From Absidia repens (lineage: Eukaryota; Mucoromycota; Mucoromycetes; Mucorales; Cunninghamellaceae): DNA of 64,000 nt. Shown piece by piece: positions 33,235-43,271 of the stretch. A model generated the notes under the pieces. It saw nothing but the letters and a program-made list of their open reading frames with translations. It searched no databases and was not told the origin of the DNA. The stretch's first letter is position 1, and each line of letters opens with the position of its first letter. Both the position numbers and the translations under genes were made by a program. The stretch spans positions 317,501-381,500 of the forward strand of contig MCGE01000016.1 in the NCBI GenBank assembly GCA_002105175.1, in the 5' to 3' direction.

Positions 33235-35379
33235 ACCTTGAAGATTTCCATAAAGCGGGAAAGCATCATCGTCATTTGGCAAATCAGCGCACTGACCAGT
33301 TACTTTGGAAGGTAATGTTGACTGCAGTTGATCATCACATTCAACGGATATTGGTTCAATCACCATACTTGTTCCATCCACTTCACGATGATCTAGTTGC
33401 TGCTGTGGTTCTTGCATCTCCGCTTCTTCCATATCCATATCCAACTGCATTGAGCTACAGATCGCATCTACCATCTTGATATTATCCAATTCGTCCTTTT
33501 CCGTCTTTGTCTGTCGTCGGCGCTTGATGACAAAATCATGAGGGCATTCAATCACACCGCCTTCGGGAAGAATGTCGGTCACAAGAGCATGTATCGTGGC
33601 CCGGTCAAAATGACATTGGTATAAACCAAGCGTGCGCAAAGACGAGCTGTTCCGAGCGAATCTCAGTAAAGCAGTAGCCGAGACTTGAACGCAATTGAAG
33701 AGACGAAGTACCTTAAGATGAGTCAGAGTTGAGAGTTGCACTATCACATCATCCGTCACAGCTTCCACATTATACGACACATCCAATAAACTGAGTTTTG
33801 GTGCAGCCTTGATCAAAGCAGAGAGACCCAATTCCGTGACCCCTTCACTGATAGGAATTTCCAACGTTTCCAATTGACCAGCGCCCAACTGTGCAAGGTG
33901 TAAGAGGTTGTTGTCATTCAAAGTGGTGGAGAGTTGCTGAAGTGTTCCGTGACATTGTTCGAGAATGGTATGCAGGACACCGTCGTCCTGTTCTGTGTGA
34001 AACCGTAGAGTTCGCAGGTGTGCCATGACTGGTAGCTGGTTAGGTTCAAAAGCGACAGGTGGATGTGGTCGGACAGCGCTGTATTCCAAGTAAGTAAGTG
34101 AAGGACAATAATGAGCAACAGCAACCATGATACGGGTCAACGTCAAACCGGTATGCATTGTACGAAGCATCGTTAGTGTAGGACATCGGTAAAGTAACCA
34201 CAAAAGAGCGAAGATCGACATGTCGTGGACGGAGGAGAGACCGAGAATTTGCAGTTTTGGGAATGGAGTTGCTGGTAGAGTTGGTGTCAGGTACTGTGAT
34301 GGTGTAATATGTTCCGCTCCAGACAAATCGAATCGCTTCACATCCTTACTAAAGGCATATCCAAATGAACATCCATCTAATACTAGTTGAGTGAGGTTCG
34401 GCAAGGATGCACCTGATATCATCACATCCACTATCGATATATCCGTATGAGACAAAAACAAATGCACTATATTGACACACACATTTTTCAACATCATCCT
34501 AGTCCATGTCCTATTGGTGAGATCGCTGTCCGACATATCTATGTATTAGTAATGAGAGTCAAAAAAAGATCAGTATAAATTCTATTTGCCATTCATTATT
34601 TTTAGCTTACATAAAACATTCAGATGTTTGCAATCTTTCGCTACCAATAAATCCACCACATCATACATAGTCATTTTGTTGCCAACCCAGAGTTCACGAA
34701 CACCGTTTGCTTTTGTTGAATGAGGATCCACTGCACGGCTAATACATTGTGCCAAGGCATTCCGAGGCAGGCGTTTTTGAGAAGGATAGTCCCGCAAGTC
34801 GATTGTTCGCCAAAGATCAGGGCAATGGATTGTAAATTGGCGCCAGGCTTTGGAAACCCTCGTGCACTGTACTAAAGACGCCAAAGGAAGCATCCGGAAG
34901 ATAAATCGAGAGACTTCGTAGGGTAAATGACTGACAAATGTCTTGGTTTGGGGTGAGCTTCGTTTGCGGTAGATTTCCAGTAGGTGATATCGACTGTCAG
35001 TGCCGGGGACCTTGTCCAAAGCGGATTGGAATAGAGAGTACGCTTCGGATGATTTTTCTTGCGCCAACAGCACCCGTCCAGCTCGAAGATAGCCGCGTGC
35101 GTCCATAGGAGCCAAACTAATCATATGCCGTGCTTCGTCGTATGCTTCCTTGAACATTGCCAGCTTCTCCAGAATCAATACTCGTCGCATCAAAACGTCA
35201 AGGTGGGTAGGTTGAAGTGATAGTGCCACGGTCGTGTAAGCGTTTGCCAGGTCATAGTTTCGATCGCGGAATGCCTTTTCCCCAGTTTCCATCAAGTGGC
35301 TGACTACTGTTTGTCGATGTCGGTCAAGAGAACCTTCCACTGTTTCTGAGATTTGCCGTCGTTTGACATGATCGGCCAT
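33073..35379 (-). CDS. pof3: TPR - F-box - leucine-rich repeat protein, Pof3/Dia2-like
   Basis: Exons 34611-35379, 33237-34538 and 33073-33113 give 703 residues. Residues about 27-135 form three TPR-type helix pairs (EKAFRDRNYDLANAYTTVAL and followers). An F-box follows at about 150-195 (LPYEVSRFIFRMLPLASLVQ, then the Trp-containing VSKAWRQF). The middle holds about ten leucine-rich repeats, and the end is an acidic/basic disordered tail. This order matches S. pombe Pof3 and yeast Dia2, SCF ubiquitin-ligase substrate receptors that act at replication forks and in chromatin/telomere maintenance. Start at ATG 35379. The last exon is only 41 bp, behind an intron made almost wholly of AT and T-run repeats, so it is the least certain part; read-through would give a low-complexity tail instead. 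Confidence 0.85.
33114..33236 (-). repeat. microsatellite-filled intron of the pof3-like gene
   Basis: In gene orientation the intron starts GTAAGG, passes an (AT)n run (33201-33231), and ends with three tandem T13-15/GTCAT units before the TTATTAATAG acceptor. The repeats supply an unusually long polypyrimidine tract. Confidence 0.75.
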
Positions 35380-37224
35380 GAGTAGTATTGTTTCGTTTCA
35401 CGCTACTTTCAAAAAAGTTTTTGCCGCAAAAGGGGAAAGGTAAATGTATGAGGATATACAAATGACAAGGGAATAAAAAAATGAAAAAAAAAGACAAAAA
35501 AAAAGTAACAATAAAAAAAGAAGGGAAAGAAAACCGAAAAAAAGAAGATTTCAGGTGTTTGAAATACCGAATTAATAATGGCCAACCAGTGAGATCAAAA
35601 AATTCAATAGAAATGGGATTTTAGATGTTCCTATCAACACGATGTGAGCTTATTCCGTAATAAGTTGCAGATATTCAATAAACATTATGCCAGTTTGAAA
35701 ATATAAATAAAATCGTTGCAAGTAAACATAAAATATCGACATGATAGTTTACCAAATGCTACCTATAAAGTCGAATGGTTGTGTAGGACAAAAACTTGCT
35801 GTTGGGTTGTATTTGAACTGCCGCTATTTCTCTCTAGCTTAGAATCAAAATAAGGACTTTTGACTAAATATATAATTACTATATAAAATGAAAAAAGAAC
35901 AACAGCACAACGTAAAAATTGATGAAGGATAAGTATAGACTACTTATCTAGAAGAAATATGCAATAAACAAAGAACGATTGAAAAACTAAGAAGCTGGTG
36001 TGGTACCCCTAGTTCATGGTGTAACGTAAACTTTCATTCAAAATACGTCCTATTATAGGTTGTCTTCCAATCTCGAAAAGTTCTTTGTGATTTATTTTTT
36101 CATAATGGTCATTATCAAGAGTTTTCTCTTCATAACCATAAAAAATCCGACGAGTCACTGTAATTGTACTATCTATGGTTTACAAACACGCCTCTAAAAA
36201 TCGGTCGCTCCCAGTAGTGGCAATGTTTTTTTTTTTTGGAAGTCCACAAGAAAACCTTTGTTTGTGGCCCAACGGAGTGGATTCCCAGGCACCGGTTCCT
36301 TCTTCACGTCAACATATCAGAAGATCGCCAGAATATGGAACGCCGTTCATTTGTGTTTAAACACCGTCACATGAGCACTATCAGTTGTACAGTACACAAT
36401 GCATCGACAACACAACATAGAAGATATTAAAAAGTGATGTTGCCGTTAAAAAAAAAAAATACGAACTCTGGAGAGGCCAAATGCATTTATAGCATCAAAT
36501 ACTGGTTTGTGCAACCATCCATAACATATCATTGTATTGTACCGTACATTAAAGAAATGCAGTATATCATATTGATAAAATGATAAAGTCCACCGCGTCG
36601 GTACCCTATGAACCCATTCATGACACTGGCGACAGCAATCAACTCGTTTTCAGAACAAAAAATAAATGAATAAATAGAATACAAATACATACTGTATCAT
36701 CACACATAGCCAGGCTGTAGTATATTTGGCGCAATTACTTTTAGTTTTGCTTATTCAATTGAGATATTGTGATATAATTATACATATATAGGGAAACTAA
36801 AGATCCATCTGGAAATGAAGAAGATATTATTGCTAATACTATATGTAATGGAAATGGGTAACTGAATCAGCTGACCATTGTTTGGCTGAACGTCGAGGTC
36901 CGCTTGATATTTCAAACTATTCAAGATGATTAAATTGGAAGGCTATACACGGCATACGTAGAAGGATCTGGAAACTGCTGTACTATTTACTATATATCTC
37001 ATTTGATTGTCAAACGATATAAGAAGATTAAACATACATACTAGTCACACAGTATTCTTTATCTCTAGATGTCGGTAGTACATGGAAGCATGTACACAAG
37101 GAACACCAACCGACGAAGAGGACTAGATTGTTCAAAAATTCTCCTCCAGGCATCATCCAAGTCATCTTCGTATATAGCACCATAAAAAAAAAAAAAAAAA
37201 TTAATACCCGATGATTCTGATAGT

Positions 37225-37851
37225 AGTGGCTGATGGTCAACAAAGAAAAATGTATTTTATTGAAACATAAACGTAAAGTAGGAAGATGAACAGTAATCTA
37301 AAAAATGAAGTTTGTAGGATAATTAGGAGTCCTGAGGAATGGTCAAAAGCTAATCTAAAGGGTCGATTGTGAAAAGAATGCTAACTGATTGCGTAAGACT
37401 TGTAAAAGACTACAAAGTGATACTTTTTATTAAAGCATAACAATGGTCAGCACCAGTGTAAGAAGGGGAAGGTAAAAAGAGACCTCCTGTATAAGAAATG
37501 AGTGGGACTAATGGGACATTTTTTCATTGAAACAAGTACAAAGAGATATTTATTTATATGCAGATGTAAACTATAGCGAACTAAGACTATTCTAAGCTAA
37601 TGATGACCCCAAGAAGTCAACTAATGTTGGTTCTAAATCCTGAATGCAAAATGAAAGGGTTTCCCCATGCATCTTGTAATCCCTGAGCTGAAACCCCTTC
37701 TAAACTAGTCCTGATACAATTCTTGGTCCAAATAACCCCATAGAAGTTGAATGGTGAAGCAAAAAAAAAAAAAAGGAGGAGGAAGAAAAATGAAAGAGGC
37801 GCTGACAAAAAATTGGGGGTAAATAAAAAAATTCACGTGGGCGGAATTTAA
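37225..37851 (-). repeat. dispersed repeat, copy D
   Basis: Runs right to left: head box CACGTGGGCGGAATTTA ending at about 37851, A-rich tract, core with an intact 36-bp block at 37647-37682, and tail units (ATTTTATTGAAACA, GGTCGATTGTG, ATGGGACATTTTTTCATTGAAACA) to about 37225. A chance open frame crosses the core (minus strand, 37617-37808), but its codons are not conserved in the other copies. Confidence 0.8.
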
Positions 37852-37869
37852 ATCGTTTTTTGGTGTCTT

Positions 37870-38300
37870 ATGAGGGGAAATATTTTTGTTGCAACAATCG
37901 ACACCATACAACATGATCAATGTAGTGGTTCTCTTCCCATGAAATTAACTCCCATTATCCAATATTGTAAGAGTATTTTTCCTCTTCTTTTGGTGCATTT
38001 TCAGGCAAGATGGAGCGATTTTATTTAGTGTAATTAACCCATTTACTGATGAAGAGTTTGACACATACCGTAGAATAACTTACCTTTTCACTTGGGCTAT
38101 TATACCTTGTGTTATGTGTCTTATACGCTGAATTCTACCATTAAACTAGTTTAATTTAGCTATCATAGCTAATACCTGCATATGAATAAAATGTTTCTTG
38201 CCTTTTTACTTTTAGATCGTCTCTCAAATATTTCGATTATCTTGTCGACTGAGTACACTCATACTGTACTGTACAGACGGTACATGGGCGTGTAGCAAAA
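37870..38300 (+). repeat. second arm of repeat copy D, related to that of copy A
   Basis: Outside the head box of copy D. It shares with 21450-21910 the ordered words GTGGTTCTCTTCCCATGA, GCAAGATGGAGCGATT, GTTTAATTTAGCTATCATAG and GAATAAAATG. Similarity is patchy, so the end points are approximate. Confidence 0.5.
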
Positions 38301-38851
38301 TAAAAGCTGCTTCATGTCAGCAAAAAAAAACAAAAACAAAAACAAAAAGAAAACAACAGATTGATGACTATGACTAATACTATGTGGAAAGATATGGGAT
38401 GCTATGACTACTATATATGCAATGGAAGGGGATTGTGGAATCAGTTGACTACTGTTTTAAGTTTCTTCAGCTTTTGAGCTTGGTGCGCTTAGAATACAGG
38501 CGAATTATCGAATATGTCATTAACTTGTGCATAACAATACTGTAGAAGAATCAATGATAATGTACATGATTGGTAAAATAAGCATATAAACATAAGCATG
38601 ATGGATACAACATTTGAAAAAAATAGACGGATAATTAATGGGTAAAATATTTTATTGGGTAGAATAAAGAGGTAATAAATAAAATAATATAAACCAAATG
38701 ACACAATTAGTCAATAAAAAATAAAAGATATACAAATATACACAAAGTAAGATCTACAACTAAACTATATCTACAACATAAAACTACAAGTACCATAAAA
38801 TAGGGCCAACCAACCACCAGCATTCAAGTATTTCATAGACGCATAGATTCT

Positions 38852-41242
38852 TTAATCGGTAGCATATTGTTGAACATCCTCAAATACCATCAAGTCGTCA
38901 AACATATCGTGCGGAGTAGTGATGTTCGGGTTGTAATATTGAGACCTTGGCTGCATATCTCGATCGAGCATCATCACCCCCTCATAAAGATTGTTGGAAA
39001 TTTTGATGCTTGACTTTTGACGACTGGTTGCTGGTATAAATCGTTTCTGTTTCTGTTGTCGTTGTTGAGGTTGCATTGAAGGCGAAGATGTAGTGGTTGA
39101 TTTTCCGTTTGTTTTAATCGAGCTATTGGCGATGGCATCGTTTGTATTCAATCCGGTCAAGCTGAAATCATCCACGGAGACATCGTTGTCATTGGTGTTT
39201 TGTGCTGGTTCATTGTTGTTTCCATCCACTGGCATATTAGTTGAATCCATAATGAAGTTCGTAAAAGGTGGAGAGATGCCTTCAGTCGATTCTTGTAGTT
39301 GTCGCTGTTGTTGTCGTTCTTGTTGTTCTTGTTGCTGGTGGTGTTCTTGTATTATGTCGTTGTCAGCCACAGAAAGGATTTGTTCGATTTTGGTTAGCAT
39401 TGCAGTACATATATGGTCATGCCAACGGACTTCGGCCATGGAACGAAGCATTCGGGCAGCACGCATCAAACCAATCCGAGATCGTGAGGTCACCACTGAA
39501 TCACCATACTTGAGACAGGACATGAGCATTTCCACTGATCGTTTCAAATCACCTGGCCAGGTCTGACATCTGGTAAAAGCAACCACAGATTGCCGAGTCG
39601 TTATCAGTTCAATGGAGCTGTCGATCATAGTCATCACCGCACGTCGTTGTAATTGGGTGAGGACTCGTCCATCTCGGGGAAGCAAACGTAGAGATATCAA
39701 AGCCACATCAGTGCACCGTTCCATACTAACAGTCAGACATGCTTCAGCCAAATTTGAAAAGTGCTCCGGATCCAAAGCCACATCAGGCTGTAACATGGAG
39801 GGCAATTCCTTGGACCATTGACCAATTTCTTCTAATGCATGATCATAAAGTTTAGCCAGAGTGTTTTCGTCATCCGGGTCCACCGATTCGATTGTCATTG
39901 TGATGCGCCGTCGTATCATCCATATTTTGAGAACGTTGCTCCAGACGTGTACACCTGCTATTTCGTCGGTTTCATCTAATGAGCAAACTGTCGGTAATCG
40001 CAATTTTGAAAGAGCTTCGTAATCATCAGAAGGAGGATCCAGACCAGAGCAAGAGATAGTGCCAGATTCCGTCAAAAAATGGTCGATTTGAAAAAGATAC
40101 CACCATAAACGAGAGTTTAATTCAGCTTGATCGTCATCCAAAGGAACCGTTGTTGTTGTTGTTGTTGTTGCACGGAGAGGCTTGATATCTAATGCCGCCG
40201 CCATACGTACTGCCAACATATGGTTCGTCGCCTTCTGTTCCAATGGTAAAGCCGTTGTCATATTGCAAAGACACAATGCATATATGTGGTGGACATGAGG
40301 TTCATCAAAACATTCGGCCAAAGCTTCCCGAGCCATTCGCGCCAATTTCGATTGCACCGTGTCCAAGATGGTGGGGTCAAAAAGATGCTTGAGCTGAGCC
40401 ATAGGGTGGTGAATAAATACATGCCGGACCCAAAATGAAGCGATGGAAAGTACTAGAGGATCACTTGCTGGATCAAATAAAGAGGAGTACCATTGCACCA
40501 AAAGACGTTTCGGGCGAACTGGGAAGTAATGGTTCATACAGGTAATAAACCTATGCACACAGTCGTCCAAGAGCACCGGTAGGATTGAGACAAAGCGAGG
40601 CCATTCTTGATTCGCCATAAATGTTGTTTGGGCATATAATTCGCTATGGAAGTGTATATAAGGTAGATTCATAGGCTCCCACTTTTGGACTTGAAGTTCA
40701 TCGCTGGTTGCTGTACTGCCACCAATGGTGTTGCTTTTGCCGTACCGAAACAATGAGGGTTGTGACAAATATTTGAGGTCCATAACTTGAGATTGCATAG
40801 ATGAGTGAAGGGACAATTGACCAAGGGTATGGATAAAATCAGTGATATCTTGCATGCTGTGAATGTTGATTCGATATTGTTGATTATCATACTGATCTAT
40901 GGTCCACCGGGCGTTGCTACTGCTGTCTAGTCGTTGCACAATGTTGTCAATCGTCAAATCAGCGCTGTCAATACTGTCGCCGTTTGCTGTATAATGGTCA
41001 AGTTGTATAGGTGAAGCTTCTAGATCAATGGGCACATCTGAGGGTGAAGCATTTTGTTGTTCAGTTGGTACATCCTTCGAAGACTGTTGTGGTGAGCGTA
41101 GTCGTCTGGGAGCAGGTTGATCGTCAGGAGGCTTCAAAGATAAAGAGGGAGCCCTGCCACCTAAACCCTTTCGCACTTTTGGCCGCCTAGGTCGTTTTCC
41201 TTGTATCATCACACCATTGAAGCTTCCTAGAATCAATTCCAT
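38852..41242 (-). CDS. transcription regulator with fungal-trans domain but no visible zinc cluster
   Basis: Single exon, 796 residues, from ATG 41242 to TAA 38852. Residues about 180-560 look like the fungal-specific transcription factor (middle homology) domain: PYIHFHSELYAQTTFM, the FPVRPKRLLVQWYSSLF helix, then helices ending around RLWWYLFQIDHFLTE. The C-terminus is Gln/Asn/Ser-rich. The usual N-terminal Zn2Cys6 cluster is absent. In its place is a basic patch, GKRPRRPKVRKGLGGRAP, with some likeness to an AT-hook. The SURF6 stop lies only about 390 bp upstream and no cysteine-rich exon is seen there. Family knowledge: this domain is found in nuclear regulators of metabolism. Whether the protein binds DNA itself is uncertain. 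Confidence 0.7.
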   Translation of the reverse strand: MELILGSFNGVMIQGKRPRRPKVRKGLGGRAPSLSLKPPDDQPAPRRLRSPQQSSKDVPTEQQNASPSDVPIDLEASPIQLDHYTANGDSIDSADLTIDNIVQRLDSSSNARWTIDQYDNQQYRINIHSMQDITDFIHTLGQLSLHSSMQSQVMDLKYLSQPSLFRYGKSNTIGGSTATSDELQVQKWEPMNLPYIHFHSELYAQTTFMANQEWPRFVSILPVLLDDCVHRFITCMNHYFPVRPKRLLVQWYSSLFDPASDPLVLSIASFWVRHVFIHHPMAQLKHLFDPTILDTVQSKLARMAREALAECFDEPHVHHIYALCLCNMTTALPLEQKATNHMLAVRMAAALDIKPLRATTTTTTTVPLDDDQAELNSRLWWYLFQIDHFLTESGTISCSGLDPPSDDYEALSKLRLPTVCSLDETDEIAGVHVWSNVLKIWMIRRRITMTIESVDPDDENTLAKLYDHALEEIGQWSKELPSMLQPDVALDPEHFSNLAEACLTVSMERCTDVALISLRLLPRDGRVLTQLQRRAVMTMIDSSIELITTRQSVVAFTRCQTWPGDLKRSVEMLMSCLKYGDSVVTSRSRIGLMRAARMLRSMAEVRWHDHICTAMLTKIEQILSVADNDIIQEHHQQQEQQERQQQRQLQESTEGISPPFTNFIMDSTNMPVDGNNNEPAQNTNDNDVSVDDFSLTGLNTNDAIANSSIKTNGKSTTTSSPSMQPQQRQQKQKRFIPATSRQKSSIKISNNLYEGVMMLDRDMQPRSQYYNPNITTPHDMFDDLMVFEDVQQYATD

Positions 41243-41633
41243 GTCGATCAAACTGGTTTGGTGGAAGAAAAGAATTGGAAAAATTAAAAAAAAAAAAAGG
41301 TGTGTGGGGAATAATACCGGCGTTTCAAATATTCACACCACCTGCAAAATCCCGTCAAAAATAACACACACACACACACCCACACTAAAAAAAAAACCCC
41401 CACAATAACCGAATTGACAATAAATGGGTGAGGATATGTTTATTGAGTATGTTCAAAAAAAAAAAAAAAAAAAAAAAAAGGATGCATGTTCGAGATAATA
41501 ATAAAAAGCAGTAAAGTATAAAGTATGACAAAATGGAATAATGAAGTCTAATAATATAGAGCAACTACAAATCTAAATAACGGAATCTAGCATAACTACT
41601 TTTTTTTCCCTTTTGATTTTGGGCTTGATTTGG
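41243..41633. other. short intergenic region
   Basis: A 391-bp gap between the regulator's start and the SURF6 stop. It has an A-run at 41457-41479, a (CA)n run at about 41364-41380, and no gene. It must contain the regulator's promoter and SURF6's 3' UTR. Confidence 0.6.
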
Positions 41634-43271
41634 TCACCCTTCCTGATTTGACTTTGTTCGTTCCCCCTTCTTGCCAGATTTTTTGTCCTTTTTTGAGTCG
41701 ATACGTTTCTGGAGATTTTCAGTTCGTTTCTTGATTTTGCTTTGTTCATCGTGCTTAACCTTTTCTTCCCGCTTGTTCCATTCTTGCGCACTCTTGGATT
41801 TCACTTTTTCTTGGCGTTTGATGGTCTTTTTCAGTAAAGTAGTATCGTCCTTGATCTTTTCCCCAGTGGCCATTGCAATTGCTTTTTGCCATTCTTGCTT
41901 TTCCTGCATTGACTGAGCCTATAAATAGAAAAAAAAAGAGAAAAAAATTAGCGTCTTGATTTTGTTGGATAACTAACCTTGCTTTTTTTTTTCGTTTTAC
42001 CTTATCTTTGTCTTCGGATTTCAATTTTTCCAATTTTTGATTTTGATTTTCAATCTTTTTTAACTGAGACTTGATATCCACAGCGCCCTTCTTCTTAGGA
42101 GAATCCCCAACAGATAGTTTCCCGAATACAAGTTCACCATCCATCTTCACAGAGTCTGCAATATTACCAGTACGTACCTATAAAGCATGATATATATATT
42201 TGAGGATCGAATCACTAAACCTTTTTTTCCCTTCTTTTCTTACAGAGGATTTGGTAGGGTCCTTGACTAGTTCTTCAGGTGCCACCTTATTCCCTTTTTC
42301 TTTTTGTGCCTTGATCGCCTTTTTTCTATCTTGCTTTTTCTTTAATCGTTCCGCCATGATCGCCTCTCTACTACGAGATTTACTTGTTCCAGTACCCGGT
42401 GCATTTCGTTTTTCACGTTGTTGGACGATACGTTCATGCAATCGTTTCTTCAAATCAGTAATTTCATTTTTAGATGGCATAGGTTGAATAGGTTCTACAA
42501 AAAAAAAAAAAAAAAAAAAAAAAACATCGTAAGTAATCACAAAACAATTCTAGTGCTTATATTCTTTGCTTATCCTTACCAGAAATATGAGATGCTTGTG
42601 ATACTGATACAGAGTTATCAATAAGTCCACTAAAATGACCATCGATCGCTTTCGGTTGCTTGTTTTCGTCCACCTCCATGTCGTCATCACTGGTAACTGG
42701 GGATTGTACTTTTTCTGGCTGTTTGCTGTTGATTTTCCTGTTGACTGCCTTTCCCTCGATTTGTTCTTGTTGGATTTCGGCCACCGTACGTTGATTACTG
42801 GGATCGAGCTAAGCAAGGAAACAGCAAAATAATATTAGTACACAAAGATCATAGAATAACAGTTATTGCTACCTTCCCCCCCACTTATCCAGCTCCATTT
42901 TTCAACCTACCTTCGCCTTCTTAGCTTTCTTTGACGCTTCTTTTACGGCTTGTTTCGGTGCCTTTTTCCGTTTATTGTGCATATATTTTGAATCATTCTA
43001 TACATAAAAAAAGAGAACAGATAAATCAATACATACAGTTCCAAGTTTCTTCATATACTGATTTATTTCGAAATATGACATACTTCTGCTGATTTCGGAT
43101 CGGTTATGTAAAACTTGACGGGTATAAGATTCAATAAAGTATCGAAGGCATTGGAATTGGCTGTGATACGATCCTATTATGGAAAAATCGATTAATACAG
43201 ATCATTTCTAATTCGCCTAGTAATGGTTTATGACTTACAGAAAGAGAATCCAGTAGGCAAGTTTGAACCAT
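41634..43271 (-). CDS. RRP14: SURF6 / Rrp14 nucleolar ribosome-biogenesis protein
   Basis: Seven exons (43239-43271, 43084-43173, 42911-42997, 42580-42808, 42244-42494, 42001-42177, 41634-41918) give 383 residues. The N-terminus (DRITANSNAFDTLLNLIPVK, then a Lys-rich stretch) matches the SURF6 N-terminal domain. The C-terminal half is the Lys/Glu/Gln-rich SURF6 domain with MDGELVFGKL, KKIENQNQKLEKL, EKQEWQKAIAMATGEKIKDD and repeated KK blocks. Family knowledge: Rrp14/SURF6 binds nucleic acid in the nucleolus and is needed for early 60S (and some 40S) maturation. The first exon holds only 11 codons and was placed by phase and splice signals. The extremely basic composition fits nucleolar retention. 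Confidence 0.86.

Larger units (their letters stand above)
35380..38851. other. 3.5-kb intergenic region containing repeat copy D
   Basis: Apart from the pof3 promoter, repeat copy D (37225-37851), its second arm (37870-38300) and a pair of related segments on either side (36820-36890 and 38388-38456), the region is AT-rich without a supported gene. A-rich tract at 38320-38355. Confidence 0.5.

Noticed and set aside
37617..37808. A 63-codon minus-strand frame through the core of repeat copy D, partly echoed in copies E and F.
   Set aside because: The frame is interrupted in A, B, C and G at different places, and base changes between copies are spread evenly over codon positions. The N-terminal half is only a poly-Phe/Leu artefact of the T-tract.
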